NCBI GenBank assembly: GCA_910592205.1
Contig: CAJVPJ010000728.1
Location: 1 to 17,984 of the forward strand
DNA length: 17,984 nt
DNA from: Paraglomus occultum
Taxonomy: Eukaryota; Glomeromycota; Glomeromycetes; Paraglomerales; Paraglomeraceae
Reading direction: 5' to 3'
This document shows, one piece after another, positions 1 to 8,209 of this stretch (position 1 is its first letter; the number at the start of each line of letters is the position of its first letter). A program made the translations under genes and the position numbers. Under the pieces are notes generated by a model. It was not told where the DNA came from and ran no database searches. It saw only the letters and a program-made list of their open reading frames with translations.

Positions 1-1
1 G

Positions 2-151
2 GACATAAGCAATACAGCCGTCCCCTCACAATCTCTGCCGTGCTACAATTGTCCGCACCATAGCAAAAAAGTACTACCAACAAAGAAACCTCGTCTTGAT
101 GATTACACCACGGAGACAGACTCGAGCCAGTCAGTTCAGTTGAAAAAGTAG
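2..151 (+). CDS. possible C-terminal end of an unidentified protein (5' truncated by the window)
   Basis: An open frame enters from the left edge and ends at a TAG at 149-151, giving 49 codons. The peptide is polar and has a short Cys/His cluster (PCYNCPHHSKK) followed by a basic stretch (TKKPRLDD) and a Ser/Thr/Gln-rich tail, which looks like an ordinary low-complexity C-terminus. Base composition is richer in G+C than the AT-rich DNA that follows, which fits a gene end. No family can be named: the cluster could be the remains of a zinc-binding motif or chance. A 49-codon open frame can also occur by chance, so this is tentative. What would settle it is the sequence to the left. Confidence 0.3.
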   Translation, partial: DISNTAVPSQSLPCYNCPHHSKKVLPTKKPRLDDYTTETDSSQSVQLKK

Positions 152-1017
152 GCGATTACACCAACGCGAATTGATTAAAAATTTGGTACTAAATATTAAT
201 CAAAATGCCTCCAAATTAAGGCGAACAACCTACGAGAGTTAGCCTCTCGAAATTAGCTAATAAAAATTAATTGCTCACCTTTTAACAATACTCTAACGAA
301 ATTTTCTATTTAACTATTTTATTGTTGTTTTATTTTTTAATTCATATTTTCTTACTATCTGTAAGATATAAAATTGGATTCTCCAACGTATATTATTTTA
401 CCTAAAGCATTGCTTAGTAATTACTCGATACATAATCAATATGCAAACTAATTTAGACAACAATCCAATAAACAATCGTGTCGATTACATCTAAACGCCA
501 GCCACTTATTTATTTTTTATAAATAACGTACATAATAAAATAATCAAATACCGGGTAGTTTCGTATCATAATACTAAGTTTTCTATCCAAACCAATTTAC
601 CTTATCCATCGAATAAAAATTATACACCCTAAATGACCACCTTCTCAACCGTTGCAATTATTTATTTACCGTACATTGTATTTCTCCCCATGCTTGAGAA
701 TTTGTCTATGTTTACGGTTTAAGAAACGTCTAAATTTTCTTCATTCGTACTGTCCAATTAATATATTCTTTGCTTTTTTATAAAACTTTTCGTCAAAATG
801 TAAACTTACATTTTAATTTACGCAATTATCCTGACACTAATACTTAAATAATCTACGCCGATACTTGCTAATAAAATCAGGAAAATCTACCAACGTTTGG
901 TAATCAGAAAAACCCACCAGTACGCCACTATTCCCGAAAAAACGAAAAGCTAGATTTAAATGTCTTAGCACATACATACACCCTACGCCAATAGTCCCGT
1001 AAACCGTAGAATACCGA
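152..1017. other. AT-rich non-coding stretch
   Basis: No convincing gene was found. The stretch is dense in A/T runs and stops in all frames. One 64-codon minus-strand open frame (1031 back to 837) starts with ATG and has a fairly protein-like composition, but it has no recognisable motif and overlaps the edge of a diverged repeat copy, so it is not called as a gene. Confidence 0.5.
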
Positions 1018-1215
1018 TTGATCAAATGCATTTGCCCAGAATACTAGGCCTACAAGCGATACAATGTCAATAGCTCAAAATAGTCTCGACCAACTATTCT
1101 AAAAATTCGTAAAACAATGTAAAAACAATTACTGTTCACAATGTTTGATTGTCAATGCATTGTCCAGAACGTCTTGCACTCACAGTGAGCTTACAATATC
1201 AATTGTTCAAAAAGG
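1018..1215 (+). repeat. two diverged copies of the 1.7-2.0 kb repeat family
   Basis: A copy at about 1018-1100 shares with the better copies downstream the words 'atcaaatgca ttgcccaga', 'gcctacaagc', 'aatgtcaat' and 'tctcgac caactattc', in the same order and orientation. A second, weaker match lies at about 1150-1215 ('caatgcattgtccagaacgtc' followed by an 'aatatcaattgttca' segment). Both are degraded and have lost several internal segments. Copy limits are approximate because alignment was by eye. Confidence 0.5.
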
Positions 1216-1705
1216 TTTTTATCCAAATTTGTATTTGCGCAAAATTGTATTATTCTTGACTCAAATCAATCGAATCAATAACTTTACGCCATTTAATTGT
1301 ACAATAATAATCGCATTTTTTTCGCCAATATAACAGGAATATTATAAAGCGACTTATAACAACGTATACAGACAAACAATTTCCTTCGTCGTTGTGTCTT
1401 ACGATATTTTCTCACTTACCGATTACGACGATTCACCGGAATTAAATGCATCATCACACGTTTTCTTACCAGACCCTTTCCAACTGCCACACGTGCTAAC
1501 CCTCCTCAAAATAACTAAGTTTTTAAATTCTATCGCGTAAACTCAATTCACAGCTCTCCCAGATAATCTTTACCAAAAGTCAATTCCTCAACAAATTAAC
1601 GATGTACCTTACGGAAAAAGATATTTATCTCCTATCTCTTTGCATTCCGGTCTGGGAAGATCGACAATGTTAACGCATATACTGAATTAAGTTATTAAAA
1701 TTAAT
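1216..1705. other. AT-rich spacer between repeat copies
   Basis: No gene, RNA gene or repeat copy was recognised. The only notable open frame (1145-1333) begins in the repeat, starts with an alternative codon, and has no protein-like features. Confidence 0.5.
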
Positions 1706-2004
1706 CCGCTTCTTCTTAATGTCTATTGAACAAACCAGTACTTCTTCATAATGTCGATCGACCAAATGCATTGCCCAGAATGTCTAACAACTTACGATAA
1801 GCCTACCAGCCACGCAATATTAATTGTCCACAAGCGTTCTCGACTGTGTTAGGCCAACTATTTCAATGTCGTAGACGCCCAACCCGCTTCTTCATCAATC
1901 GACCAAATACACTGCCCAGAATGTATAAGCCTATCAGCCACAATTGCCCACAAACATTCTCGACTGTGTTACGCCAACTATTCCGATATCGTAGACGCCC
2001 AACT
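1706..2004 (+). repeat. imperfect tandem repeat array (~120-145 bp units)
   Basis: Two long units lie side by side. Unit 1 (about 1741-1883) and unit 2 (about 1886-2004) share 'cttcttcat', 'atcgaccaaat', 'ctgcccagaatgt', 'aagcctaycagcca', 'attgtccacaa' and 'ttctcgactgtgtta', and both end in 'gccaacta tt' plus 'gtagacgcccaac'. A partial unit begins near 1709 ('cttcttcttaatgtctattgaacaaacc'), so the leading ~32 bp is itself repeated three times. Unit 2 lacks about 20 bp of unit 1. The minus strand of unit 2 is open for 97 codons, but unit 1 carries stops in the same frame, so I treat this as a DNA repeat, not a gene. The repeat class is unknown. Confidence 0.7.
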
Positions 2005-2497
2005 TGCGCAGCGGTTTCTACCAAACTAGTTCTTTCCAAAAATAAATGTCTTATCTGTTGTTTCGAGGTAACATTCACTTGCATTTCATATTGTCTTATT
2101 TTACCAGTAACGCGGTTGCATAGTTTCGAGTTTCGTTTAATTCTGACAACTGTCATGAATGACCTGACGGTACTCAGGGCATTGTTCTTTTCTCCATTAT
2201 TTTGTCAGATCTATCAGTGTGTCAATTGATAAACGAGCACAGTCTACCTTTACTACCTGCTAGACTCAAGATATGGCATTATCAACATATTCAAATCTGT
2301 AAAAATATACTTAAGTTTTATTATTGTTAACGACTGTTTCAGGTGTTATGGGTCCGTTCTGAAATTCTGTTCTCTATTAAAATATTAATGTGTTACGTAG
2401 ATACAGTATGTGCGCTGTCACACAGACCCTGACGATCGACAAATCGACATAATCAATGAAAAAGTAAGTATTATTCTTTTTCAACTTTTTGCACGAA
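2005..2497. promoter_or_regulatory. upstream region of the BTB-BACK-Sel1 gene
   Basis: This roughly 490 nt stretch lies before the chosen start codon and no gene was recognised in it. It holds a possible three-codon upstream ORF (ATG at 2456, stop TAA at 2465) that overlaps a perfect splice donor, GTAAGT at 2464-2469. The 5' UTR could therefore carry an intron that would remove the small ORF's stop, but no clear acceptor precedes the main ATG. No specific promoter element is claimed. Confidence 0.3.
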
Positions 2498-4183
2498 ATG
2501 AATATTGTAGTTGATTTACCCTCACGCATTTTATCAGCCTATGAAAAGCTTTACAAAAGCGGCAAATATGCGGACCTTTCAATTCATGTTGGAAAGGAAC
2601 CAAATTGCAAAATATTTTTCACTCATACACAAATACTGTGTGCACAATGCTCATTCTTTGAGAATAGCTTAACCAGAAATTCAGGGACATCTAATGCTAA
2701 AGAGATTCAAAAAACTGCCATGATACTGGAGGATTTGACACCTGATGTTTTCGAAATTCTGCTTAGGTAAAATTTATGTTTATGCTTATATCAACATAAT
2801 ATAATACTCCCAGAGATCATAATGGGGTGTAGGTGACCCTAGTACTAGCCATGCACTACTGCTCAGACCTAAGTCAGTATCTAATTGTCAGATAATAATA
2901 ATTTCTTTTTTCTTAAATAAATTACTTCTTTCTGCAGGTTTATTTATACTGGGCATATTTCCTATGATTCCTGTAAACTTGCAGATTGGATTAGTCTTCT
3001 GAATGGAGCTATTAAACTTGAATTGCTTGATCTTCTCATTGCACTTGAAACTTATTTGATTGAGAAACAAACAGGATGGATTCAGCAAAATATCATTAGA
3101 GTTTATAAGTATGCTCTTTCTACCACCCCTTTGAATAGGCTTTTGGCTTATTGCAATCAGCTTATGGTTTCACACCCAGATATTGTATTTAAATCAAATG
3201 ATTTTGCAACTTTACCAAAAGAGACCTTGATTGATCTTCTCAAAAATGATGACCTCAGCATGGAAGAAGAAGAGATTTGGATGTCAGTTATGCAGTGGGC
3301 CATTAAACAAGTACCTGAGAGAGAACTTGGAAATGATCTAGATAATTGGTCATCCCATGATATCAACACAGTGAAAGGCATTATAGCAGATTGTATACCT
3401 TACATTAGATTCTTCAATATGTCCCCTGATAAGGTTCTTCTATTTGATGATTTATTACCAAGAAAATTGCGTCGTGATACACTCAATTGCCAAATGAACA
3501 AAAATTATGTCCCAAGCACTACAATTCTATTACCAAGAACAGGACAAAGGTATAATCTTGATTCAGTTGTAAGTAAAAATGAACAAGGGCAATATAAGGT
3601 AGAAAAAGATCTTGAAAAGGCTATTGAATTATACAAACGAGCAATTGAACAAGGAAATGTTACTGCATATGCATGGTACAATCTTGGTTATTGCTATAAA
3701 CATGGAATTGGAGTAGAGAAAGATGCTGGAAAGGCTGTTGAATTATACCATCAAGCAGCTGAACAAGGCAATGCTACTGCACAATATGATTTAGGTGTGT
3801 GTTATGAGACTGGCAGTGGAATAGAAAATGATAACCAAAAAGCAGTTGAATGGTATCAAAAAGCTGCTGAACAAGGGTATGGTAATGCACAATTCAACCT
3901 TGCTGTATGTTATATGAATGGAACTGGAGTAGAAAGTGATGAACAAAAAGCAGTTGAATGGTGTCAAAAAGCTGCTGAACAAGGGGATGCTCAAGCACAA
4001 TGTATGCTTGGTTGGTGTTATGAGAATGGAATTGTAGTAGAAAAGGATGAACAAAAAGCAATTGAATGGTATAAAAAAGCTGTTGAACAAGGATCAGCTA
4101 GAGCTCAAAATTCTCTCAGAAGACTACAAGCACAAAATAGATATAGATATAAGATATGGAATTGGATGAAACAACCACAATAG
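2498..4183 (+). CDS. BTB-BACK-Sel1 repeat protein (2 exons, 504 aa)
   Basis: Exons are 2498-2766 and 2938-4183. The 171 nt intron has donor GTAAAA and acceptor TTTCTGCAG, splits the Arg-90 codon, and restores one frame (1515 nt). ATG 2498 is the first in-frame ATG, so the protein starts MNIVVDLPSR. Residues ~20-130 form a BTB/POZ fold: YADLSIHV strand, then FFTHTQILCAQCSFFENSL, then ILLRFIYTGHISYDSC, which is typical for BTB. Residues ~145-250 resemble a BACK domain (IVFKSNDFATLPKETLIDLL; EEEIWMSVMQWA). From ~310 to 480 there are one partial and four full Sel1-like (TPR-type) repeats, about 36 residues each, with the signature LGYCYKHGIGVEKD..KAVELY. BTB-BACK proteins commonly recruit targets to Cullin-3 ubiquitin ligases; here the Sel1 tail would be the interaction surface (inference). 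Kelch or TLDc tails are absent. The gene looks intact and is flanked by intergenic DNA. Confidence 0.9.
2767..2937 (+). other. intron of the BTB-BACK-Sel1 gene
   Basis: It begins GTAAAA and ends with a pyrimidine-rich tract and TGCAG. Removing it joins ...EILLR to FIYTGHIS, the highly typical BTB sequence, which strongly supports the call. At 171 nt it is the longest intron in the intact genes of this window. Confidence 0.9.
3659..4096 (+). repeat. Sel1-coding tandem repeat in the BTB gene (4 units)
   Basis: One 114 bp unit (3659-3772) and three exact-length 108 bp units (3773-3880, 3881-3988, 3989-4096) encode successive Sel1 repeats. The words 'gcagttgaatggt', 'caaaaagctgctgaacaagg' and 'ggagtagaaa' recur nearly unchanged. 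The units are also similar at the DNA level to those of the kinase gene near the right end of the window. Confidence 0.85.
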
Positions 4184-5144
4184 TATCAACATACAATCTG
4201 GGGTTAGAAAAGAAAGTAGAAGCATGTATTAGAAAACACTTGAGTTACATATGTATATGAAAGAACAACTGAGAAAGATATATATATATTTTATGAAAAT
4301 ATAAGATTAACTAGTCGTTGACATATATGACAAATTATATTGCAACTAACTGGATTAGTATGCCTGTCATTATACCAGTGGTGAGCCAATTCTGTATAGG
4401 AATTTGTAAATGGCGATTTGGTAAAGTGCTTACTAAACGTTTAAATTATATTGTCTAAATACAGATGACCACTAAAGCAAGTTTTATTTTAATAACAAAA
4501 TGTAGTTTTAGTATTAATCGAATTACTATACAGTAAAAATGTTGATGGGCTACAAAAGATACGAATGTTATTACATAATGTGTGTTATATTTTAAAAACA
4601 ATTACTACGTAGCTAGGAGACGTTTATCCACTCGTTAGTATTCTATTAATACGTCTCTCACATTGACTTTATTGACGATATTACAGTTGCATTAAGAAGA
4701 GCGAATGATTTAACTGCAATACGATGCCTAAGTTAATGATCCTTCTCTTGTTTTATGTCATCGAAAATTTACATATCCAAAAAAAACCCAATTACTATTA
4801 CGGATAATGAGTTTATTAATACTAGTTCTTCGACACTAGCCATGTTCTTTCTCATCACAGTTGAAATGTCGTCAATTATTGATCATTCGATAAATGGGCC
4901 TGCATCCTATTCATGGGCTAAATTAGTCAACGCTCATATTGTACCTCACACGGAGCCGAAAATCCGCCCATATTAACGTTATTTGATTGTCTGCAGATAT
5001 GCTGATTAAATTACTATATTTGGTTAGTGCTGCGGAAGATCTCTTCATACATATTTTGTGTGCTAAATCTTTCCGTTCGCAATATTCTTTTCCGACACAC
5101 AGTTTCTGCATACATACATATATCTATAACAATATAAGGAGACT
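4184..5144. other. intergenic region between the BTB and SCAMP genes
   Basis: It holds the 3' flank of the BTB gene, including a short TA run near 4280, and the presumed promoter of the next gene. A 73-codon open frame beginning with ATG (4755-4976) has no recognisable motif, unbiased codon use and no splice signals, so it is regarded as chance. No RNA gene was seen. Confidence 0.5.
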
Positions 5145-6067
5145 ATGCCCGATTCTGGAGACAAGAACTGGTGAGCACTTGATAAACCTTTGATAATCTT
5201 GTATTCGCATTAACTACAAGTGTATTATTAGTCTGTTTGTTCGCTGAAGAGTTTGATGAATGTCACCTTACAATCTGTGTTTACTGCTTTAGGCCTCCCT
5301 TTCGTCCTATGATTAGGCATGACATCGAGGCCGATATATTGCTGGATGAGGCTCAGGCATTAGCGAAGCGTTCATACCTTATATTTCTATGTAGGATATG
5401 ATTATGTCTGTTTATACAGTGAGTAAAGCGTTTGCCGAACGTAATGAATGCTAACTACAGTGTCTATTGTTCGTCAGTCTACTATGTCGCATTGCTTGGC
5501 AATCTTGCAGCAATGATTGTTCAGGAAATAACGTACAAGAACGTCTTATTAGGGATCGTATTAGGAATCGTTTATCTTTTGATTGTGCCGCCCATGGATT
5601 TCTTCGCTCGACATTACAGCTTATACCAGGGATTGAAGTAAGTGAAGTCTCAAACTTTCTGCATTTTATAATTGCATTTATTTAACATATGCTTACTTTG
5701 TCTTTTACTACTTTGCAGAAATGATAGTAAAATAAGTTTTCGCTGGTTCTTTGTTATACAAGGATTCGATATACTCTTTGGTATTTTCATCCTGGTAGGG
5801 TGGTCGTACGGAGGAGGCGGTGGAATAAGTGCTCTTGTCTATAGCTTTAGGGATAAGCATTACGTAGCTGGAGCATTTTCTGCGTTATGTGTAATTTTGA
5901 TCTCGATTCAACTATTTCTGTCATTCAAATTGTGGATCGATGTAAGTATAAGAGCATGTAAACGCATCGATTTTGGACTGGTTGAGAGAACTAATAGACT
6001 ATTTTTCTTATTCTAGGCGCACAAGTATTTCAAAGAGAAAGGATGGAAACTGTGGCCTGGAAAGTGA
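5145..6067 (+). CDS. SCAMP-family (secretory carrier-associated) membrane protein, 5 exons, 185 aa
   Basis: Exons: 5145-5170, 5293-5390, 5478-5637, 5719-5941, 6017-6067 (558 nt). Introns of 122, 87, 81 and 75 nt have GT..AG ends; intron 2 has a CTAAC branch site at 5450-5454, and all phases agree. The product starts MPDSGDKNWPPFRPMIRHDI; NWPPF (residues 8-12) followed by an HDI segment is the conserved cytosolic lead-in of SCAMPs. Four hydrophobic segments follow (about 37-57, 63-80, 103-124, 143-165). The loop between TM2 and TM3 (FARHYSLYQGLKNDSKISF) sits where SCAMPs carry their amphipathic 'E peptide', and its LYQGLKNDS fits the family pattern of Tyr-Lys/Gln-Ala/Gly-Phe/Leu-Lys-x-Asp-Ser. 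Family members sit in post-Golgi and recycling vesicles and act in exo- and endocytic traffic. The protein is shorter than animal or plant SCAMPs: it has no NPF repeats or coiled coil ahead of NWPPF. It appears functional. Confidence 0.82.
5391..5477 (+). other. intron 2 of the SCAMP gene (decides the reading frame)
   Basis: Donor GTAGGA, branch-like CTAAC 24 nt before the acceptor, and acceptor TCGTCAG. An alternative AG at 5459-5460 gives the wrong phase. Only the chosen acceptor joins SYLIFL to FYYVALLGN, forming a continuous first membrane segment. Confidence 0.8.
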
Positions 6068-6639
6068 GAAGACTTTAATGGTGAAGCGAGGCCAATCTTT
6101 AATATTAATATTTATTCACATGTGTTATTATTATGCCAATATCCTTGTCTGATAATAAATAACAGCTATTTCCAGCTCTTAATCGTAAATAACTTTTGTC
6201 CGATTGCGCATAAACCAACGCTTTTATCCCTATGACAATTACAAAATTTTAATGCAACAACTTTGGAGAAATATTTTCCACTGTTGATAATCTAGGAAGT
6301 AGAAGGCAGAATAAGAATAGCTTGCAGAATCATTTTGCTGATAGATATCACAACTAAACCAATGTTTAATATTTATATCCAACTGCAAATAATACATGTT
6401 GTAGTAATAGTCATAGGACTTGGGCTCTTAGCATATTAATATTCATATGAGAGATAAATAAGAACATGCAGATAGTAATAGATTCAAGGAGGGTTTAATT
6501 TTATACTTTTGGTATATCAATGAATAAGTAGAACAAACCAAGCAAGCCTGCAGTGTTCATCATCTTAACTAGGTTCTAATTTCCAAGCTTAAGACTGCAC
6601 TTAACGTCTAGAAAAATGGTAAATTACAATTAATAGTAT
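6068..6639. other. intergenic region after the SCAMP gene
   Basis: It contains the SCAMP 3' flank, with a candidate polyadenylation signal AATAAA at 6154-6159, then AT-rich DNA leading to the kinase pseudogene. No further gene or repeat was recognised. Confidence 0.5.
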
Positions 6640-7772
6640 TTATTTCTGTGCGACAAAAGTGAACTTTTTAATACTGTGGTAACAACATGGGAAGACGGAA
6701 ACATCCGTTTCTATTCCTTCGATGACTTTACTGACCCGATATACATTGGTGGTGGTGGATATGGAGTAGTCTTCAACACTTGGTAGAACGGTGGCATACA
6801 AACTTCTGCATTCACAGAATGAAGATGAGATGATTGAAAACTTTGTCAAGGAGATTGGCTATTATAATGTCAGTTATATTTGATTATTGTTGACCTACGT
6901 AAACTACCTAAATTTTTAGCTTAAAATCCATCGTCTCGTTGACGATCATCCCAACATAACCCGGTTCCTTGGAGTGAGCAAAGGTAGGCATTGAGCAATC
7001 GCACGCCGGGTTTGTTACTAAATGATGTTAACGTAAACTTTGTTAATAGATGCATTGATGAAGCATCTTCACAATCAGCGTATCTTGCACAAAGATTTGG
7101 TGATTATAGATGTGTACGCAAAGACATTACATTTAGTATACCTATGATAATTGGGTAATTTATTATTAGTCCTCCCAAACTATATTGATCCATGCCGGTG
7201 TCGCGAAGTTAACAGATTTCGGCCTGTCCGACCTCATTCTACAACAAAAAAGCCATTCAAACATTAAAGGAACCCTTCCATATCTTGACCCAGATGCTCT
7301 TCTGATCCTTCTACTAAGCGCGATGAAAAGTCAGATTTAGTTTTGGAGTAGTACTATGGGAAATATCTGGCGGAAAACGACCACGCGATGGGCTTCAGCA
7401 TGTTAATGATATTGTAGCTTACAGACTAAATGGTGGTCGAGACGCTCCAGTTTTAGAAGGTTATATCACATTGTATTCAGAGTGTTGGGATGATACTCTT
7501 GAAAAACGACTATCCTGTGAACAGATATGTAATATAATAGACTAAGCATGATGGTTCAACAAATAACCACCCATTTGCTGATGAGCTATCAAATATATTA
7601 ATATATGAGGAAGGGCTATTAAAAGGAAAGGAAAACGGCTAGAGCAGATTGTTCAAAAACTGGTTAGTACAGAATGGATTGTTTCAACATTATTCTCTTG
7701 TTAAACAGCTCAAAGATCATATGATTGTGGGCATAGGCAATGGAATAGAGGTTGAAAAAAATATTGGTCACG
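6640..7772 (+). pseudogene. truncated kinase-Sel1 pseudogene, paralogue of the gene at 14839-17243
   Basis: The sequence aligns collinearly with the intact kinase gene and keeps three matching intron positions (exon 2 at 6920-6983 is the same 64 nt length). Damage seen: no in-frame ATG at the start; 14 nt lost just after the glycine loop (IGGGGYGVVFNTW then TAG at 6784-6786); the exon 1 donor changed from GT to AT; about 125 nt of exon 3 missing, leaving only LHNQRILHKDL (to 7099); the catalytic-loop Asn replaced by Thr (SSQTIL); one C missing in the activation segment, then 4 nt lost near 7338; and later stops. Similarity continues through the kinase C-lobe and linker and ends inside the first Sel1 repeat (NGIEVEKNIGHA, near 7772), where unrelated sequence begins. 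It cannot make a kinase. The preserved introns show duplication through DNA, not a retrocopy. Confidence 0.9.
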
Positions 7773-8209
7773 CGAGTTTGCAGCGATCTCGGATCGCTTG
7801 CTACATCTGTACGCGCTCGCAACGATATTGTGGGCACGTGTACGCAAGATTGTGAAATAATTTGATCGTAGCAATCAATTTACGACTTTATTACAATCTC
7901 GTATTGATACCAAGTCGTCGTCGCAATTTATTAACGACTTCATTACAATCTCGTATTGGTCGCAATCTATCAATGTCTTCCCCTCACTCTCCCACATTTT
8001 TTCTCCTTTCTCACACGCTGATCGACACCCCAATTAGTATACTCTTCGAGCTCCGTGCACAGATGAGCTTTTATTCAACTCAACAACTGACGCACGCTTG
8101 TGTACAGACCTTGGGAGGGCCGTTCGTTCAAAATATCGTTTGACATCTTGTGATGTTGGTTTATTACATAGACGCTGGTTGACTGACCACATTTATTGGA
8201 TATACCTGA
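7773..8209. other. junction region of unknown origin with a ~47 bp direct duplication
   Basis: Immediately after the pseudogene break the sequence changes character ('gcagcgatctcggatcgcttgc', itself partly palindromic around 'gcgatc..gatcgc'). A segment 'caattta..cgact..attacaatctcgtattg' occurs twice, at about 7876-7906 and 7923-7957. No convincing coding exon was found; an ATG frame at 8064 runs only 26 codons. It may be the edge of an inserted element. Confidence 0.45.

Noticed and set aside
837-1031. 64-codon minus-strand ATG frame with a plausible amino-acid mix
   Set aside because: No motif, no splice signals, and its start lies inside a diverged repeat copy; too weak to call.
1863-2156. 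97-codon minus-strand open frame across the repeat array
   Set aside because: The neighbouring repeat unit has stops in the same frame, there are no splice or domain signals, and the openness is shared with a DNA repeat.
2489-2497. Start of the BTB protein at TTG 2489 (three extra codons)
   Set aside because: The gene is eukaryotic, and the first in-frame ATG at 2498 is the natural start; TTG is not a usual nuclear start codon.
3791-4090. Minus-strand frames antisense to the Sel1 arrays here and at 16174-16878
   Set aside because: Their periodic, hydrophobic sequence simply mirrors the Sel1 codons on the + strand.
4755-4976. 73-codon frame between the BTB and SCAMP genes
   Set aside because: No recognisable motif, no splice signal, and a length expected by chance.
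6640-7772. Kinase copy as a functional gene with unusual introns
   Set aside because: The missing ATG, the lost donor, the frameshifting deletion next to the glycine loop and the large exon 3 loss cannot be bypassed by splicing.
7860-7960. CRISPR-like array
   Set aside because: Only two imperfect copies with one spacer-sized gap, in eukaryotic DNA; this is a simple local duplication.
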